Shown: positions 36,342 to 45,576, numbered from the stretch's first letter. The stretch: 64,000 nucleotides of DNA from an uncultured Bryobacterales bacterium (GCA_951813065.1 CATOTH010000009.1:372001-436000), one strand, 5' to 3'. A program made the numbers and translations. The notes: generated from the letters alone by a model not told the origin.

Positions 36342-38561
36342 ATGAAACACCTGCTGGGCAGCTGCCTGACGCTCTGCTCGATTGCGGCGGCCGAGCCGCT
36401 GGAGTGTGACTTCACCGACTACCGCCATTCGGCAGGGCTCTCCGCCGAAGCGATTGACGGGGATGTGCACTTCGAATGGGACGGAGCCGATGAAGGCCGG
36501 CTCCGAGCGACATTCGGGCTCGACGGTGACCAGCCAGTCATCAGAGCCATGTCCGTACTGTCGAGGGCAGGGCACTGGGCGCCTCTGGTGCAAGACGCCC
36601 GGCCGGCGTTCCACGTGGCGGAAGGCAAGCGCCGGATCTCCAATCAGCAGCTGAGGCCAATGCGCGATTTGGGCAGGGAGGCGACTCCCGAAGTGGTCGA
36701 GCCTGAGAAATGGAAGGTCTTTTGGGATGCTCCCCTGAATGTTCCTGGACTGGAAGGCGTGAACCCGGGGTTGCCTCGTGACCCAGGAGAAGTCACCCGG
36801 AACGAAGTTGAGTATGCAGTGACCGGGTGTCGCGTCCGACGCGACGGAATTCGGCTTGAGATCTCCCTTGACGGCCTAAAGCTGGGCTCGTTCCAGGGGC
36901 AGCTTCGATTCACCGTCTACAAGGGCGCGAATCTTGTGCGGCAGGAAGCCGTGGCGGCGACTGCAAGGCCATCCGTGGCATACGTGTACAGAGCAGGTCT
37001 GGCCGGTCTGAGTGCTCAGGACTACGAGCGCCTGCGGTGGAGAGATATCGCGCGTGACTGGCAGCACTACCGTTTCGGCGGGGGCCCGAACGACGGCCCC
37101 GTGCCTCTTCGCGCCCGGAACCGGGCCCTACTGCTGGAACAGCGACGCGGGGCGCTAGCCGTGTTTCCGCCGTCCCACAAATTCTTCTTCGCAAGAGAGA
37201 TCGAGATGAACCTCGGTTACGTCTGGTACAGCCAGCGTTCCGATGGCCAATTCGATGTGGGTGTGCGCCAGGGCGAACGCGAGGAAATGTATCGACCTTG
37301 GGGAGTCTCGGATGACGTGTGGCAGCAGCGTGTCACGCAGTCGCGCCGTTTTGCCGAAGGGAACTTCGCCCTCTACAACGCCCCTCCGGGCACGATGCAG
37401 CGGATGGCAGTGTACTACCATCTCGGTCCCGGAACGGCCGAGGACACTCTCGAAGCCGTACTGGCCTACACTCACGGCGACAAGTACAAGCCGATCGAGG
37501 GTTACCAGGTCGCGGTCAGCCACTTCCACACGCACTTCGCGCAGCAACTGGGCGACTCAGGTTCGTTCGATTCTCGGCCGCCGTGGATCGGCGCATTTCG
37601 GGGTCTGGGAATCAACATCGCGATGATGTCGGACTTCCATGGCGATGGCCATCCGAACGATCCCGGCAAGCTCCGCTTTCGGGAGCAGTCGGAATACTTC
37701 GAAGCCTGCCGGCGCCATTCGGATGCGGACTTCCTGCTGATTCCGGGCGAGGAGCCGAATGTGCATTTCGGCGGTCACTACACGTTGATCTTTCCCAAGC
37801 CGGTGTTTTGGTCAAAGGTTCGCCAGGATGGCGCTCCGTTCAAGGACAGTCACCCTTCGTACGGAACGGCGTACCGCATTGGATCGGCCGAAGAGATGCT
37901 CTCGATGGTGGAAGCCGAGCGTGGACTGCTCTGGCAGGCGCACCCCCGCACCAAGGGCTCGACGTTCTATCCCGATGTCATCAAGGACGCCCCGCACTTC
38001 CTCAGCGATCGATACTTGGGTGGTGCGTTCCAGCCCCTTCCGGCGGACTTGTCCCAGTCCAGGATCTGCGAGGAGCGTTGTTTCGGGACGCTGGACGACA
38101 TGAACAACTGGGCAGGTCCTAAGTACCTGATTGCTGAAGGCGATACATATACGAAGTTCCCGGAGGACGAGATCTATCCACAGCTGGCCGTCAACTATAT
38201 CCGCCTCCCCAAGCTGCCGAAGTTCGACGAGGACTGGAGCCCAGTAACCGAAGCCATGCGCCGAGGGGAATTTTTCGTCACTACTGGCGAGGTGCTGATT
38301 CCCGAATTCGCAGTCGAGGGTTTCGAGCACGCCAAGACCGTCGTTGCCGACGTGCAATGGACGTTTCCGTTGGAGTTCGTCGAGATCGTTTGGGGTGACG
38401 GCCGCGTGACCGGACGGCAGGTCCTGCCGACCCCTGAACTCGGTGCGTTTGGCAGCAAGACGTTCCGGTTGGAATTCGATGCCGCCGGGGGGAAATGGGT
38501 GCGTTTCGCAGCGTGGGACTCAGCCGGCAACGGCGCATTCACCCAGCCCGTGCACTGGTAG
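36342..38561 (+). CDS. DUF3604 secreted protein with PHP-like metal-site region
   Basis: A protein of 739 residues. ATG 36342 follows CTGGAGG at good spacing and begins a signal peptide (MKHLLGSCLTLCSIAAAEP). The body fits DUF3604. A PHP-like histidine-rich core contains HFHTHFAQQL, MSDFHGDGHPNDPGKLRFREQSEYF, LLIPGEEPNVHFGGHYTLIFPK and AERGLLWQAHPRTKG, which together could hold two or three metal ions. A metal-dependent esterase or phosphoesterase role is plausible but not established. The C-terminal domain has beta character. The gene sits between an FG-GAP gene and an RraA-like gene on the same strand. Confidence 0.82.
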   Translation: MKHLLGSCLTLCSIAAAEPLECDFTDYRHSAGLSAEAIDGDVHFEWDGADEGRLRATFGLDGDQPVIRAMSVLSRAGHWAPLVQDARPAFHVAEGKRRISNQQLRPMRDLGREATPEVVEPEKWKVFWDAPLNVPGLEGVNPGLPRDPGEVTRNEVEYAVTGCRVRRDGIRLEISLDGLKLGSFQGQLRFTVYKGANLVRQEAVAATARPSVAYVYRAGLAGLSAQDYERLRWRDIARDWQHYRFGGGPNDGPVPLRARNRALLLEQRRGALAVFPPSHKFFFAREIEMNLGYVWYSQRSDGQFDVGVRQGEREEMYRPWGVSDDVWQQRVTQSRRFAEGNFALYNAPPGTMQRMAVYYHLGPGTAEDTLEAVLAYTHGDKYKPIEGYQVAVSHFHTHFAQQLGDSGSFDSRPPWIGAFRGLGINIAMMSDFHGDGHPNDPGKLRFREQSEYFEACRRHSDADFLLIPGEEPNVHFGGHYTLIFPKPVFWSKVRQDGAPFKDSHPSYGTAYRIGSAEEMLSMVEAERGLLWQAHPRTKGSTFYPDVIKDAPHFLSDRYLGGAFQPLPADLSQSRICEERCFGTLDDMNNWAGPKYLIAEGDTYTKFPEDEIYPQLAVNYIRLPKLPKFDEDWSPVTEAMRRGEFFVTTGEVLIPEFAVEGFEHAKTVVADVQWTFPLEFVEIVWGDGRVTGRQVLPTPELGAFGSKTFRLEFDAAGGKWVRFAAWDSAGNGAFTQPVHW

Positions 38562-38645
38562 TGCCCGCCGGTGACTGCGGGGCCCCCGCCTGATTAAGCG
38601 TGTTCACTGTTGCCGACAACAGCCAAGCCGGGGCTTCGCATGCAC

Positions 38646-38651
38646 TACGAT
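38646..38651 (+). promoter_or_regulatory. Possible -10 box directly before the RraA-like gene
   Basis: TACGAT, 7 bases before the ATG at 38659; no Shine-Dalgarno is present in between. It would produce a leaderless transcript. The -35 is not recognisable. Confidence 0.3.
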
Positions 38652-38658
38652 GGGCTGA

Positions 38659-39390
38659 ATGCCCGTGCAAGATCCATCCCAGGAGACTCTCGACAAGCTG
38701 CGCAAGTACGACACGCCCACGGTCTGCAACGTGATCGAGTTGTTTGCCGTCCGCCCACAAACCGAGGGTTACATGGACGGGAGGATTCGAGCGTGTTTCC
38801 CTGACATGGGCCCTGTTTGCGGTTTCGCTTCCACAGCGACTTTCCGTTCCGCGCTGGCGCCTCAGGGCGCGGCTGCGTACGGGACTCTCTACGGCCAGGT
38901 CGCGCGGTTTTCGGAGCTTCCCGGCCCACCGATCGTGGTGATTCAAGATCTTGACCAGCCGCCGAAATCGGCGACCTTCGGCGAGATCATGGCCGCGACT
39001 TACAAATCCTTCGGAGTGGAGGCGCTCGTGACAAGCGGAGCGGCTCGCGACCTGGACCAGGTTCGAGCTGTGGGCTTGCCATGCTTTTCTGATGGTGTCA
39101 TCTGTTCCCACGGGTATCCGCAGCTGATCGAATTCCATGTTCCTGTCCATGTCGGTGGTCTGGCCGTCCACACGGGGGACCTGATCCATTGCGACCAGAA
39201 CGGAGTCACCGACATTCCGCTTTCGATTGCGGACGAAGTGGCCGATGTCTGCGAAGAATTCTGCAGGGCGGAGTCCGTTGTGCTCGACTACTGCCAAGCT
39301 GGAGATGTTTCCGTCGAAGGCTTCGCTGAAGCCTTGAAGGAACTGGGGCACCGCCTGAAGGGACTCAGGGCCCAATTGCGGCGAACCTAG
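38659..39390 (+). CDS. RraA-like / HMG-aldolase-type protein
   Basis: A protein of 243 residues. The fold is that of the RraA/4-hydroxy-4-methyl-2-oxoglutarate aldolase family: TPTVCNVIELFAVRP at the start, FGEIMAATYKSFGVEALVTSGAARDLDQV in the core (the Arg-Asp after GAA is the usual metal and substrate site), and VHTGDLIHCDQNGV, the RraA end motif. True RraA proteins inhibit RNase E. Relatives beside secreted hydrolase genes are often catabolic aldolases or decarboxylases, and that seems more likely here. It is somewhat longer than RraA (about 160), in keeping with the catabolic branch. Confidence 0.85.
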   Translation: MPVQDPSQETLDKLRKYDTPTVCNVIELFAVRPQTEGYMDGRIRACFPDMGPVCGFASTATFRSALAPQGAAAYGTLYGQVARFSELPGPPIVVIQDLDQPPKSATFGEIMAATYKSFGVEALVTSGAARDLDQVRAVGLPCFSDGVICSHGYPQLIEFHVPVHVGGLAVHTGDLIHCDQNGVTDIPLSIADEVADVCEEFCRAESVVLDYCQAGDVSVEGFAEALKELGHRLKGLRAQLRRT

Positions 39391-39420
39391 GCCTCGGGGA
39401 CAAGTGCCTGCCAATCTCCG

Positions 39421-41982
39421 TCACGCGGGCGACGCCTCTTGACCGGTCGCTTCGCGTGATTCGCCGGAATCGGTGTCAATTACTCGTACCGTATAGGAGC
39501 CAGGCCGGCGAACGGTCGGAGTGAAGGCACTGCCTTGAATCCGAAAGGTGAAAACGATCTCGCCGTTCGACTCGTCGATCACCTGGACCACCGGATCTGT
39601 CGCGCCTTCTGCATCGATCGGGGGCAGCGTGAAGGCTCGGGGAAGGCCGCTCTCGTTCTGCGAAATCTGGATAGGCCAGCCGGGATATGGCTTGGCGCCT
39701 TGCTCCGAGGCGTTGATCCAACGCGGCCAGTTGGCGAATTCGATTGTGCGGTCAGTGCGCCTGAACTTCACGATGCCGTAACCAGGGGCACGCTGGAACA
39801 GAGCCGTCGGTTCAATGCCGTTGGCCTGTGGGTTCGAGACCGCGTGAACAGTGACCTTGTTGCCGAATCCGTCGAGAAATTCTCCGGTGTTGCGGGGAGC
39901 GCCGGGCCGGCGGTTGCGGCCTTCCTCGGACGGGTACCAGCGCCGCGGGAAGATGTTTGCCACTGACGGCACGCAGATTGCCCAACTGCTGTCGTTCCAC
40001 TCGTCGACACCGTATTGAACGGTGCTGCCCAAATGCTGGTCTCCCGCGATGTGGACGGCCGCCGCCTTGCGGAGCAACCGTACGGCTCGGTTGCGTCCGG
40101 ATTGCGGCCAGCCGTTGGAATCATGATCCTGGACAGGCTCCTCACCCTCTGCGTACTCTCCCGATGCGTTGACCCTCAGCCGGCCCGTTACCGCATCGGT
40201 CGTAGTGCCCTTGGGCAGCGTGCACACGTTCGCAAAAATGGTCTGGGAAATTGCGGCCTTCATCCAGGCTCCGTCCCAGTCTTTCGCCCAGGCCTCGAGA
40301 AACTGCTCTTGGCGTTCCCCGAGGAGCGGGAAATCGGGATTGTCCGAACTCTTTCTGGCGTCGTAGGAGGGGTCGGCCGCCCAGCCGTTCACAATTCCGG
40401 AATTGGGCAGCAAGGCGGTCGCGGAGTCTTTCCACTTCCGGTCCGCGATGATCGCGAAGCTGACGCCGCCGTAGAGCCAGTCCGTGTAGTACACAGCGAT
40501 GCCTTGCTCGACCGGAGTCGCGTCATACGGGTCCGGCATATTCGCCGTTTGGGTGGTTTGCACGACATGCACGAACCTGTGATCCATGACGTAGCCACCT
40601 TGATCCTGGCCGGGCTTGCCGTAGCCGTTGGCTTTCCGCCCGGCCGCGCCCCAAATGTTCCCCTGGTAGACATCGTGGTCGTCCGGAAGCGCGACCGCGG
40701 GTATATCCCGAAGCAGTTCACCATATTCCCACCCGAAGATGTACCACTTGCGCAAGTAGTCGAGGATGGCCATGTCCGTCGGCTCGCGCACGATGCCGTA
40801 CTCCCCCACTCGTTCGTAAATGTTGTCTCCGGTAAATGCCATCACATCCGGCTTGTGGAACTGCATGTTGCGAACGATGTCGGCGTGCGGGAAGCCGAGG
40901 TCGTTGTTGCCCGTGAACGCCGCGACCACGAGCTCTTCCTTGTCAACCGGATCCTTGCGGACCGTGCCTTCCCAGACGTCCCCTGCGAACGTCACGCGGT
41001 AAGGCGTGTCGAGCGCGCTGTTCCAGTCGGCGACGCGGAAAGTCGCGGTTCTTGCTTCCGGGTCAATCGCTGCGGTTGCGACCTGCTTCCATCCCTCATT
41101 GAGAATCTCAAGGGTCGCCTCGCCTCTATCCGTACCCACCGGAGCAACCATCGCATTCAGCTTCAACACCCCCTTGCTCAGCGTGTGCATCGCGAACATG
41201 ATCGGGCCTAGTTCGCGGTCGGAGTAAGCCGAGACCTTGGTCCCGGAAACCTTCCAATCGTCGAACCAGACGCGCATTGTCCCGCCCGGACGCGTACCCG
41301 GCTTGAGCGACCATCCTGTTTCGCGGATGGCTTGTTCGTCGGGGGGCGAGTCGCCGACGGGTGCCGAGCTCGACACGAGGGCCAATCCGCCGACAAGCCA
41401 CCCAGAATCGACATTCCTCGAAACCTCTTGATCCTCGCCGCCCGCCTCAGCTCGCAATGTGAGCTGGTAGCCTTCACCTTCCGGCCGTGCCTCCACAGAC
41501 AGCGTCGTGCCCGCACCAAAGGCGTCGGCCAGCGGCGGCGATGAGGAGTCTAGATTTCCGATGAACAGACGGCCGTCGGCCGAAATTCCGCAATTCAATC
41601 CGACTCCCCGCACAGCGCTGTCGCGGTAGTCGTCGAACGATCCACGGATGCCGATCCGGAATCCGGCCCAGCCGACATCGAGAGGTTCTGTGCTGTCTTC
41701 CATCCGGCCGAGGCGAACACTCATCGCGAGGTCGCCTTCACCATCCCCGACCTCGCGAGTGAGCAGAAACACATTTCGGTCTCCCCCGGCCCTGAAGTTC
41801 TCGAGCCGTCCTGCCTGCAGCCTCCAGTCCTGCAGCGGGTTGGACCAGTAGTCGGGGCCGATCCATGGTCGATCCGCCGTGGTTCCCCAATCACTCTCGA
41901 AGGAAGTGGACTGCGATGAGCAGCCGATGAGGGCCACCAGGCACAAGAGGGCCTGCAGGAGAAGGGTGCGCGATCTAGTCAT
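39421..41982 (-). CDS. PhoD-like alkaline phosphatase lipoprotein
   Basis: A protein of 853 residues with a lipoprotein signal (LLLQALLCLVALIGC). An N-terminal region of about 330 residues with beta and LamG-like character comes first. Then comes a PhoD-type metallophosphoesterase core: FTGNNDLGFPHADI, KPDVMAFTGDNIYERV, ALPDDHDVYQGNIWGAAG, AIIADRKWKDSA and HIAGDQHLGSTVQYGVDEW. A C-terminal beta domain follows (PGSYTVRVIDTDSG). PhoD enzymes hydrolyse phosphomonoesters and diesters at the cell surface and need Ca or Fe. The size is much greater than PhoD alone because of the added N-terminal domain. Convergent with the RraA-like gene. Confidence 0.87.
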   Translation of the reverse strand: MTRSRTLLLQALLCLVALIGCSSQSTSFESDWGTTADRPWIGPDYWSNPLQDWRLQAGRLENFRAGGDRNVFLLTREVGDGEGDLAMSVRLGRMEDSTEPLDVGWAGFRIGIRGSFDDYRDSAVRGVGLNCGISADGRLFIGNLDSSSPPLADAFGAGTTLSVEARPEGEGYQLTLRAEAGGEDQEVSRNVDSGWLVGGLALVSSSAPVGDSPPDEQAIRETGWSLKPGTRPGGTMRVWFDDWKVSGTKVSAYSDRELGPIMFAMHTLSKGVLKLNAMVAPVGTDRGEATLEILNEGWKQVATAAIDPEARTATFRVADWNSALDTPYRVTFAGDVWEGTVRKDPVDKEELVVAAFTGNNDLGFPHADIVRNMQFHKPDVMAFTGDNIYERVGEYGIVREPTDMAILDYLRKWYIFGWEYGELLRDIPAVALPDDHDVYQGNIWGAAGRKANGYGKPGQDQGGYVMDHRFVHVVQTTQTANMPDPYDATPVEQGIAVYYTDWLYGGVSFAIIADRKWKDSATALLPNSGIVNGWAADPSYDARKSSDNPDFPLLGERQEQFLEAWAKDWDGAWMKAAISQTIFANVCTLPKGTTTDAVTGRLRVNASGEYAEGEEPVQDHDSNGWPQSGRNRAVRLLRKAAAVHIAGDQHLGSTVQYGVDEWNDSSWAICVPSVANIFPRRWYPSEEGRNRRPGAPRNTGEFLDGFGNKVTVHAVSNPQANGIEPTALFQRAPGYGIVKFRRTDRTIEFANWPRWINASEQGAKPYPGWPIQISQNESGLPRAFTLPPIDAEGATDPVVQVIDESNGEIVFTFRIQGSAFTPTVRRPGSYTVRVIDTDSGESREATGQEASPA

Positions 41983-42070
41983 CTCAGCAACGATTATGCG
42001 CCATAGCGGGCTGCCGCAACGATGAGCGCCCGGATTTCCGGTTTGCCTTCGTGACGCCTTTGGGGCGGCA

Positions 42071-43096
42071 CTACATGGTCGCTGTCATCGGCCCCTTCGA
42101 CAGAAGCTTGATTCTGTAAAGGCCCGTTCTCGCGGTCATGTACAGCGAACTGCCGTCGTTTCCCCAGGCGACATTCGCCGGGACTTCCGCTGGTCGGATG
42201 GTGCCGAGATGGGTCCCGTCGGGAGCGAAGATCCAGACGCCCCCGGGACCGGTGGCGTAGATGTTGCCGTCCGTGTCGAGCTTGAGACCGTCGGGCATGC
42301 CTGGGTCCGTTTCCTCACCCGCGTCGTAGAACACTCGCCCATTCTCGAACGCTCCCTCGCTGTTGACTTCATAGGACATCCAAACCTTGTTCGAGGCGTC
42401 CGAATTTGCGACGTACGCCGTCTTGCCGTCAGGTGAGAAGCCGATCCCGTTGGGCCTCGTTTGGTCCCGGACAAGGAGCTGCAGTTCGCGGCTGTCGTAA
42501 TTCAGGCGGTAGATCCCATTGAAATCCAGCTCCCTCAGCGGGTCGTCCTCTTGCTGGGGCAGTCCGTAAGGGGGATCTGTGAAGTACAGCCATCCGTTTG
42601 GATGCCATGCGGCGTCGTTCGGGCTGTTGAGCCTTTTCCCCTCGAAATTGTCCACGAGGGTCTCCCACTCCCCATCGACCAGGCGGGACACCCGGCGGTT
42701 CCCGTGCTCGCAGGCGATGAGGTGGCCTTGGGCGTCCAAGATCAGGCCGTTCGAGCCGAGGGACGCTTGGCGGGGCTCGCCTCGGTACATGCCCTCGTAG
42801 AAAACGGACGCTTCGACATCGCCTTCGGACCAGCGGTAGATGTTGTTGGCAGGGATGTCGCTGAACAGTAGGGACGGGCCACCCTCGACGACCCACACCG
42901 GGCCTTCGGTGAAGCGCAGGCCGCCCGCAAGTTTCTCGATCCTGGCGCCTTCGGGAACGATGGCGTCAAGAGCCTCGCTCATTCTGACGACCGTGCCGGC
43001 CCCCGGCTCCAGGGACTCTTCCTGCGGGGGAGGGGAGGGCGAGCAAGCGAGCGCCAACGATAGCACGATGATCCCGAGGAAAGGTCTTCGTCTCAT
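42071..43096 (-). CDS. SMP-30/gluconolactonase-family lipoprotein
   Basis: A protein of 341 residues with lipobox SLALAC. The six-bladed propeller of the SMP-30/gluconolaconase/LRE family is clear: GLRFTEGPVWVVEGGPSLLFSDIP (metal-binding Glu), NGLILDAQGHLIACEHGNRRV, LNSPNDAAWHPNGWLYFTDPPYG (catalytic Asn and Asp region) and PDGLKLDTDGNIYATGPGGVWIF. It probably hydrolyses a sugar lactone in the periplasm. The gene stands alone on the minus strand, 88 bases before the PhoD-like gene in the same direction, so they may be co-transcribed. Confidence 0.92.
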   Translation of the reverse strand: MRRRPFLGIIVLSLALACSPSPPPQEESLEPGAGTVVRMSEALDAIVPEGARIEKLAGGLRFTEGPVWVVEGGPSLLFSDIPANNIYRWSEGDVEASVFYEGMYRGEPRQASLGSNGLILDAQGHLIACEHGNRRVSRLVDGEWETLVDNFEGKRLNSPNDAAWHPNGWLYFTDPPYGLPQQEDDPLRELDFNGIYRLNYDSRELQLLVRDQTRPNGIGFSPDGKTAYVANSDASNKVWMSYEVNSEGAFENGRVFYDAGEETDPGMPDGLKLDTDGNIYATGPGGVWIFAPDGTHLGTIRPAEVPANVAWGNDGSSLYMTARTGLYRIKLLSKGPMTATM

Positions 43097-43285
43097 AGTT
43101 CCGTGGCTCTCTGCCGTGCCTATGTTAACCGAAGATCCACCCTAGCGGCCATGTCAAGTGGCGTCCCGACCATCGGAAAACCGTCAACAGTGCCGTTGTT
43201 GACATTCGCTCCGCCGGTGTGCGATTGTTCCTATTACGTTGCTGGAGTCAGGCTTCTTGCTTGGCCGGACCCCCCATAGGTCTGG

Positions 43286-43741
43286 ATGACAGATCCGCGG
43301 AAGCTTCGGCTCAATTTAGAAAGCACTTTAGATAGTGTCGAAGCGGCGGAATTGATAGTTCAGCGTATGGCGGATCTCAATGGGTTCGACGATGAACAGG
43401 TGTATCAGATTGGCATGGGTGTCCGCGAGATGGTCATCAATGCGATAGAGCACGGCAACGGGTTCGGCTCCGACAAGACTGTGTCGTTCGACGCCTCGAT
43501 CGACGATGACGCCATGCACGTGACCGTGGTCGACCAAGGCTCGGGGTTCGACCCGTCGAGTGTCCGCGATCCGCTTGCGGAGGAAAACCTGATGCGGTGC
43601 TCGGGACGCGGCTTGCTTCTGATGCGGGCTTTCTTCGATGAGGTCGAGATTGGACCTGGCGAAGATTCCGGCACGAGGATTCATTCAGTCAAATACCGCA
43701 CCGTAAGTGCGGGCGGAATAGCTCAGGAGGAAGTTCGATGA
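43286..43741 (+). CDS. RsbW/SpoIIAB-like anti-sigma-factor kinase (HATPase)
   Basis: A protein of 151 residues, the usual size for this family. The N-box of the GHKL fold is IGMGVREMVINAIEHGNG; the G1 region is VVDQGSGFDPSSV; the G2 region is GRGLLLMRAFFDEVE. Such proteins bind a sigma factor or another partner and phosphorylate a STAS antagonist. Its stop overlaps the start of the STAS gene (ATGA at 43738-43741), so the two are translationally coupled. No sigma factor is next to it. Confidence 0.93.
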   Translation: MTDPRKLRLNLESTLDSVEAAELIVQRMADLNGFDDEQVYQIGMGVREMVINAIEHGNGFGSDKTVSFDASIDDDAMHVTVVDQGSGFDPSSVRDPLAEENLMRCSGRGLLLMRAFFDEVEIGPGEDSGTRIHSVKYRTVSAGGIAQEEVR

Positions 43742-44079
43742 GTTTTTCTACCTCGATTCGTGACGTCGCTGGTGTCACAGTGGTTGATCTGTCAGGTCGC
43801 ATCACCCTAGGCGAGGCGTCCGGTAAACTGCGCGCCACCGTCCGCAGCTTGCTTGACAGCAACGTGTCGAAGTTGGTGTTGAACCTCGCAGAGGTCAGCT
43901 ACATCGACAGCTCTGGCCTTGGAGAACTGGTCTCCGCCTACACGACAGCGCGAAGCAAGGGCTGCACGGTCAAATTGCTGCACGTCCAGGCGAAAGTGCA
44001 GGATCTACTGACGGTGACAAAGCTGTACACGGTATTCGAGAGCCATACCGACGAAGCCGCTGCTGTCTCAAGCTTCTAG
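43738..44079 (+). CDS. STAS-domain anti-sigma-factor antagonist
   Basis: A protein of 113 residues. The STAS fold carries the phosphorylation motif YIDSSGLGEL with Asp57-Ser58, the residue phosphorylated in SpoIIAA-type antagonists. Together with the coupled kinase it forms a partner-switching module. The GAF-SpoIIE phosphatase at 58.7-60.5 kb could be the opposing phosphatase; that link is inferred. Confidence 0.95.
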   Translation: MSFSTSIRDVAGVTVVDLSGRITLGEASGKLRATVRSLLDSNVSKLVLNLAEVSYIDSSGLGELVSAYTTARSKGCTVKLLHVQAKVQDLLTVTKLYTVFESHTDEAAAVSSF

Positions 44080-44131
44080 GCTCCCCAAATTGGAATCCCG
44101 GATTACCGGCCGGGGCGCTGGTGTGGGCATA

Positions 44132-44148
44132 GTGCGCCTAGGGCGCAC
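44132..44148. terminator. Hairpin between convergent genes, possible two-way terminator
   Basis: GTGCGCC and GGCGCAC form a perfect 7-bp GC-rich stem around TAG, between the STAS gene (plus) and the outer-membrane protein gene (minus). An outer TGGG/CCCA pairing may lengthen it. There is no U-tract, so intrinsic termination is uncertain. Confidence 0.4.
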
Positions 44149-44203
44149 CCATCGCTAGAGCGGTCTTCCAGGAAAAGGGGCCGCTCCGAATCCGAACTGC
44201 CGT

Positions 44204-44839
44204 CTAGCTGAAGAGAACCGAGAACGTAACGGAGATTTCGAGGTTGTTAAGCTTCCCCTCAACACCGGGGAAGTACCGGCCAAAGGGCTTTCCGGTGATG
44301 TGGTTGCGTACGTCGAAGCGGACACCGTACTTGAAGAGATTGAACTTAATGCCCCCACCATAGTTGTAACCGAATTTTGTGTCACCCCCGCCCGAAAAGG
44401 TCGAAGCGCCCGGCGGGAAAAATGACGAGAAGCCGCCGCCACCCGTTGCGAACGGCCGGACTGTTGTTCCCGTGGGCAACGCGTGAACGACGAAATTGTA
44501 GTACATGTGGTGCGCCCGCACGACGTATGTGATTGTTTCGTTGGTCCCCTCGCTTCCTTCGAAGATCTCCAACCCTCCATGCTGGTAGGCATACGACACT
44601 TCGTGCCCGAAAAACGCGCGCGGGTTGAAGGCCATCCTGCCTCCGATCCGGACTCCATCGCTTATCGAAACGGATCCAGTGGCCGGAAGTCCAGAGTCCG
44701 CGTCGAAGAACTCGGAGACACTGAGGTTATCTCCGTTCTGGGAACCGAAACCGCCCGAAATACCCATTTCCAGCGACTGGGGCTTGGCAGGCGCTGCGAG
44801 CAGCACTCCAAAAATACAGCAGGTCAGGAAGCGATACAT
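44204..44839 (-). CDS. Outer-membrane beta-barrel protein
   Basis: A protein of 211 residues with a signal peptide (FLTCCIFGVLLAAPAKP). The rest is alternating amphipathic strands rich in Gly, Tyr and Phe (EVSYAYQHGGLEIF, MYYNFVVHALPTG, ATGGGGFSSFFPPG, KFGYNYGGGIKFNLFKYGVRFDVRNHITG) and ends with a strand terminating in Phe-Ser (ISVTFSVLFS). This is an OmpW/OmpA-like small barrel. GAGGAG 6 bases before the ATG is a strong ribosome-binding site, and TATGAT lies about 25 bases upstream as a possible -10. The ligand is unknown. Confidence 0.85.
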   Translation of the reverse strand: MYRFLTCCIFGVLLAAPAKPQSLEMGISGGFGSQNGDNLSVSEFFDADSGLPATGSVSISDGVRIGGRMAFNPRAFFGHEVSYAYQHGGLEIFEGSEGTNETITYVVRAHHMYYNFVVHALPTGTTVRPFATGGGGFSSFFPPGASTFSGGGDTKFGYNYGGGIKFNLFKYGVRFDVRNHITGKPFGRYFPGVEGKLNNLEISVTFSVLFS

Positions 44840-45005
44840 GATTCTCCTCGGGCTCTCGCCTCATCATAGCCGCATTCCACCCGAGCCGTGGAACACCTCG
44901 ACCGACTGGACGGGACATCGGCCCAATCGACGTTTCCCAGAGCACCGGGAGGCTGCTGGCCACACCTGCGTTGAAACAAGCGAAAATACGGCCGGACCGG
45001 GGCGT

Positions 45006-45395
45006 TTAGTGGTACTGGACGAATTCGATCGTGTGCCCGTCGGGATCGCTGCAGAACGCTTGGCTCATGCCGAGACGCTCGTTGCCGCCTTCCGAGAACG
45101 CGATCCCGCATTCGCGCAGACGCGCCTTCACGACGCTCAAGTCGCGAACTTCCATCGCTAGGTGGTCCCCCCGGCTGATTTGATCGCGAACTGCGCGGCC
45201 GGCACCCTTGTCGGCGATCAAATGGATCTGGCGGTCGCCCACCGCGAGCCACGCCCCCGGGAAGCCAAAGTCCGGGCGATCGTCCTCGGGCAAGCCGAGA
45301 ACGCAGCAGAAAAAGTCCTTGGAAGCGTCCAGATCCGCTACTGCGAACGAGACATGGTGCATGCGCTTCAATCCGATCCGGTCCATAAGCGCCAT
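45006..45395 (-). CDS. VOC-family (glyoxalase-like) metalloprotein
   Basis: A protein of about 129 residues, one vicinal-oxygen-chelate unit pair: MHHVSFAVADLDASKDFFCCVLGLPEDDRP, FPGAWLAVGDRQIHLIAD, GDHLAMEVRDLSVVKARLREC and SQAFCSDPDGHTIEFVQY. His in the first block, His in GDHLAMEV and Glu in the last are the usual metal ligands. Families with this pattern include glyoxalase I, fosfomycin-resistance-like proteins and methylmalonyl-CoA epimerase; nothing fixes the substrate here. ATG 45395 is chosen; a longer frame adds residues unlike the family, and ATG 45386 is also possible. Confidence 0.8.
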   Translation of the reverse strand: MALMDRIGLKRMHHVSFAVADLDASKDFFCCVLGLPEDDRPDFGFPGAWLAVGDRQIHLIADKGAGRAVRDQISRGDHLAMEVRDLSVVKARLRECGIAFSEGGNERLGMSQAFCSDPDGHTIEFVQYH

Positions 45396-45448
45396 TGTAC
45401 CTGTGGGCTTAGGACTCGGGATTGCCCCGGGCCGGGCCCGGGCCGAAA

Positions 45449-45482
45449 CCGCTTCCATGCTCGGGAACAAGCATGGAAGCGG
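45449..45482. repeat. Perfect 13-bp inverted repeat between the VOC gene and tatA/B
   Basis: CCGCTTCCATGCT (45449-45461) and AGCATGGAAGCGG (45470-45482) are exact reverse complements around an 8-base loop. It lies in the divergent gap between the VOC gene and tatA/B, so it is not a normal terminator. It could be an operator, an RNA hairpin in a leader, or a remnant of a small repeat. A GC-only palindromic run (CCCGGGCC, near 45426-45444) is right beside it. Confidence 0.8.
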
Positions 45483-45576
45483 AGAGGGGGAATTTGATTC
45501 CGGTTATCGTGGTCGCTATCATCAAAGAACATCTGGCGAAGCCTGAATCGCTTCGGCACTGCTTGAGGAGAATCAC

